Part shown: one piece after another, positions 5,811-5,890 of the stretch | Position numbering within the stretch: position 1 is the stretch's first letter | How the letters are laid out: each line of letters begins with the position of its first letter | Source: Anaerolineae bacterium | GTDB lineage: Bacteria > Chloroflexota > Anaerolineae > Anaerolineales > UBA11858 | DNA length: 5,890 nt | Direction: 5' to 3' | Assembly: GCA_003694235.1 (NCBI GenBank) | Contig: RFKO01000045.1 | Location: 1 to 5,890, forward strand | The notes under the pieces: generated by a model | The model's database searches: none | What the model was told of the DNA's origin: nothing | Seen by the model: only the letters and a program-made list of their open reading frames with translations | Program-made: the position numbers and the translations under genes

Positions 5811-5890
5811 TCAATCGCTTCCCAGCATCAGCCGCGCGGCCCGGCGGCCGATCTCCACCGCGAAGTTGGTGCCTCGATCCCAGGGATACA
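5811..5890 (-). CDS. C-terminal end of an unrecognised protein (partial)
   Basis: The minus-strand frame entering from the right edge reads YPWDRGTNFAVEIG, then an Arg/Ala-rich amphipathic helix (RRAARLML), and stops at TGA (5813-5811). The 25 residues look like real protein: balanced composition and a helical C-terminus, while the second frame has no such character and the third stops early. Too little is present to name a family. It is upstream of and co-directional with the lipoprotein gene, 91 bases before that start codon. No terminator with a T tract is seen between them, so read-through into the operon is possible. Confidence 0.6.
   Translation of the reverse strand, partial: YPWDRGTNFAVEIGRRAARLMLGSD

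Overview
The window looks like chromosomal DNA from a GC-rich bacterium, most likely a member of the Chloroflexota (Anaerolineae type). This rests on three things: a MalT-like STAND ATPase joined to a SARP/BTAD C-terminus, a small lipoprotein with a concanavalin-A-like domain and a short Ala/Pro linker, and the style of the MtaB and HIT proteins. The taxonomic call is an inference. Nothing in the window is a marker gene, and no mobile element, CRISPR array, tRNA or rRNA is visible.

Layout. Bases 1-178 are a compact divergent control region. On the minus strand it holds a textbook sigma70-type promoter (TTGACA, 17-base spacer, TACAAT). About 24 bases after the predicted start comes a strong intrinsic terminator (9 GC pairs and six T). 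This points to either a very short RNA of about 55 nt or an attenuated leader for a gene beyond the left edge. On the plus strand, an extended -10 (TGATATACT) and a GAGAGG ribosome binding site lead into the large regulator gene at 179-3412. The -35 of the minus promoter overlaps the -35-like sequence of the plus promoter.

Bases 3413-5890 hold a minus-strand gene series, listed in transcription order: the tail of an unrecognised gene (stop at 5811), a secreted lipoprotein (5719-5057), the tRNA methylthiotransferase mtaB (5051-3777) and a HIT-family nucleotide-binding protein (3760-3413). Lipoprotein and mtaB are 5 bases apart and mtaB and hit 16 bases apart, so the three are probably one operon. 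It appears to start from an extended -10 promoter whose predicted transcription start falls at the lipoprotein start codon.

The regulator and hit genes converge with no intergenic base: their stop codons abut inside a TGATCA palindrome. A perfect 10-bp inverted repeat lies inside the last codons of hit, immediately past the regulator's stop, and is the only terminator-like structure available to either transcript.

The regulator probably senses a small ligand through its NTPase/TPR body and acts on DNA through its OmpR-like winged helix. Its target is unknown; itself and the divergent unit to the left are the simplest candidates. MtaB and the HIT protein are housekeeping functions often found together in bacteria. 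I found no clear new biological system. The most interesting signals are the promoter-then-terminator unit at the left edge and the zero-gap convergent junction with its coding hairpin.
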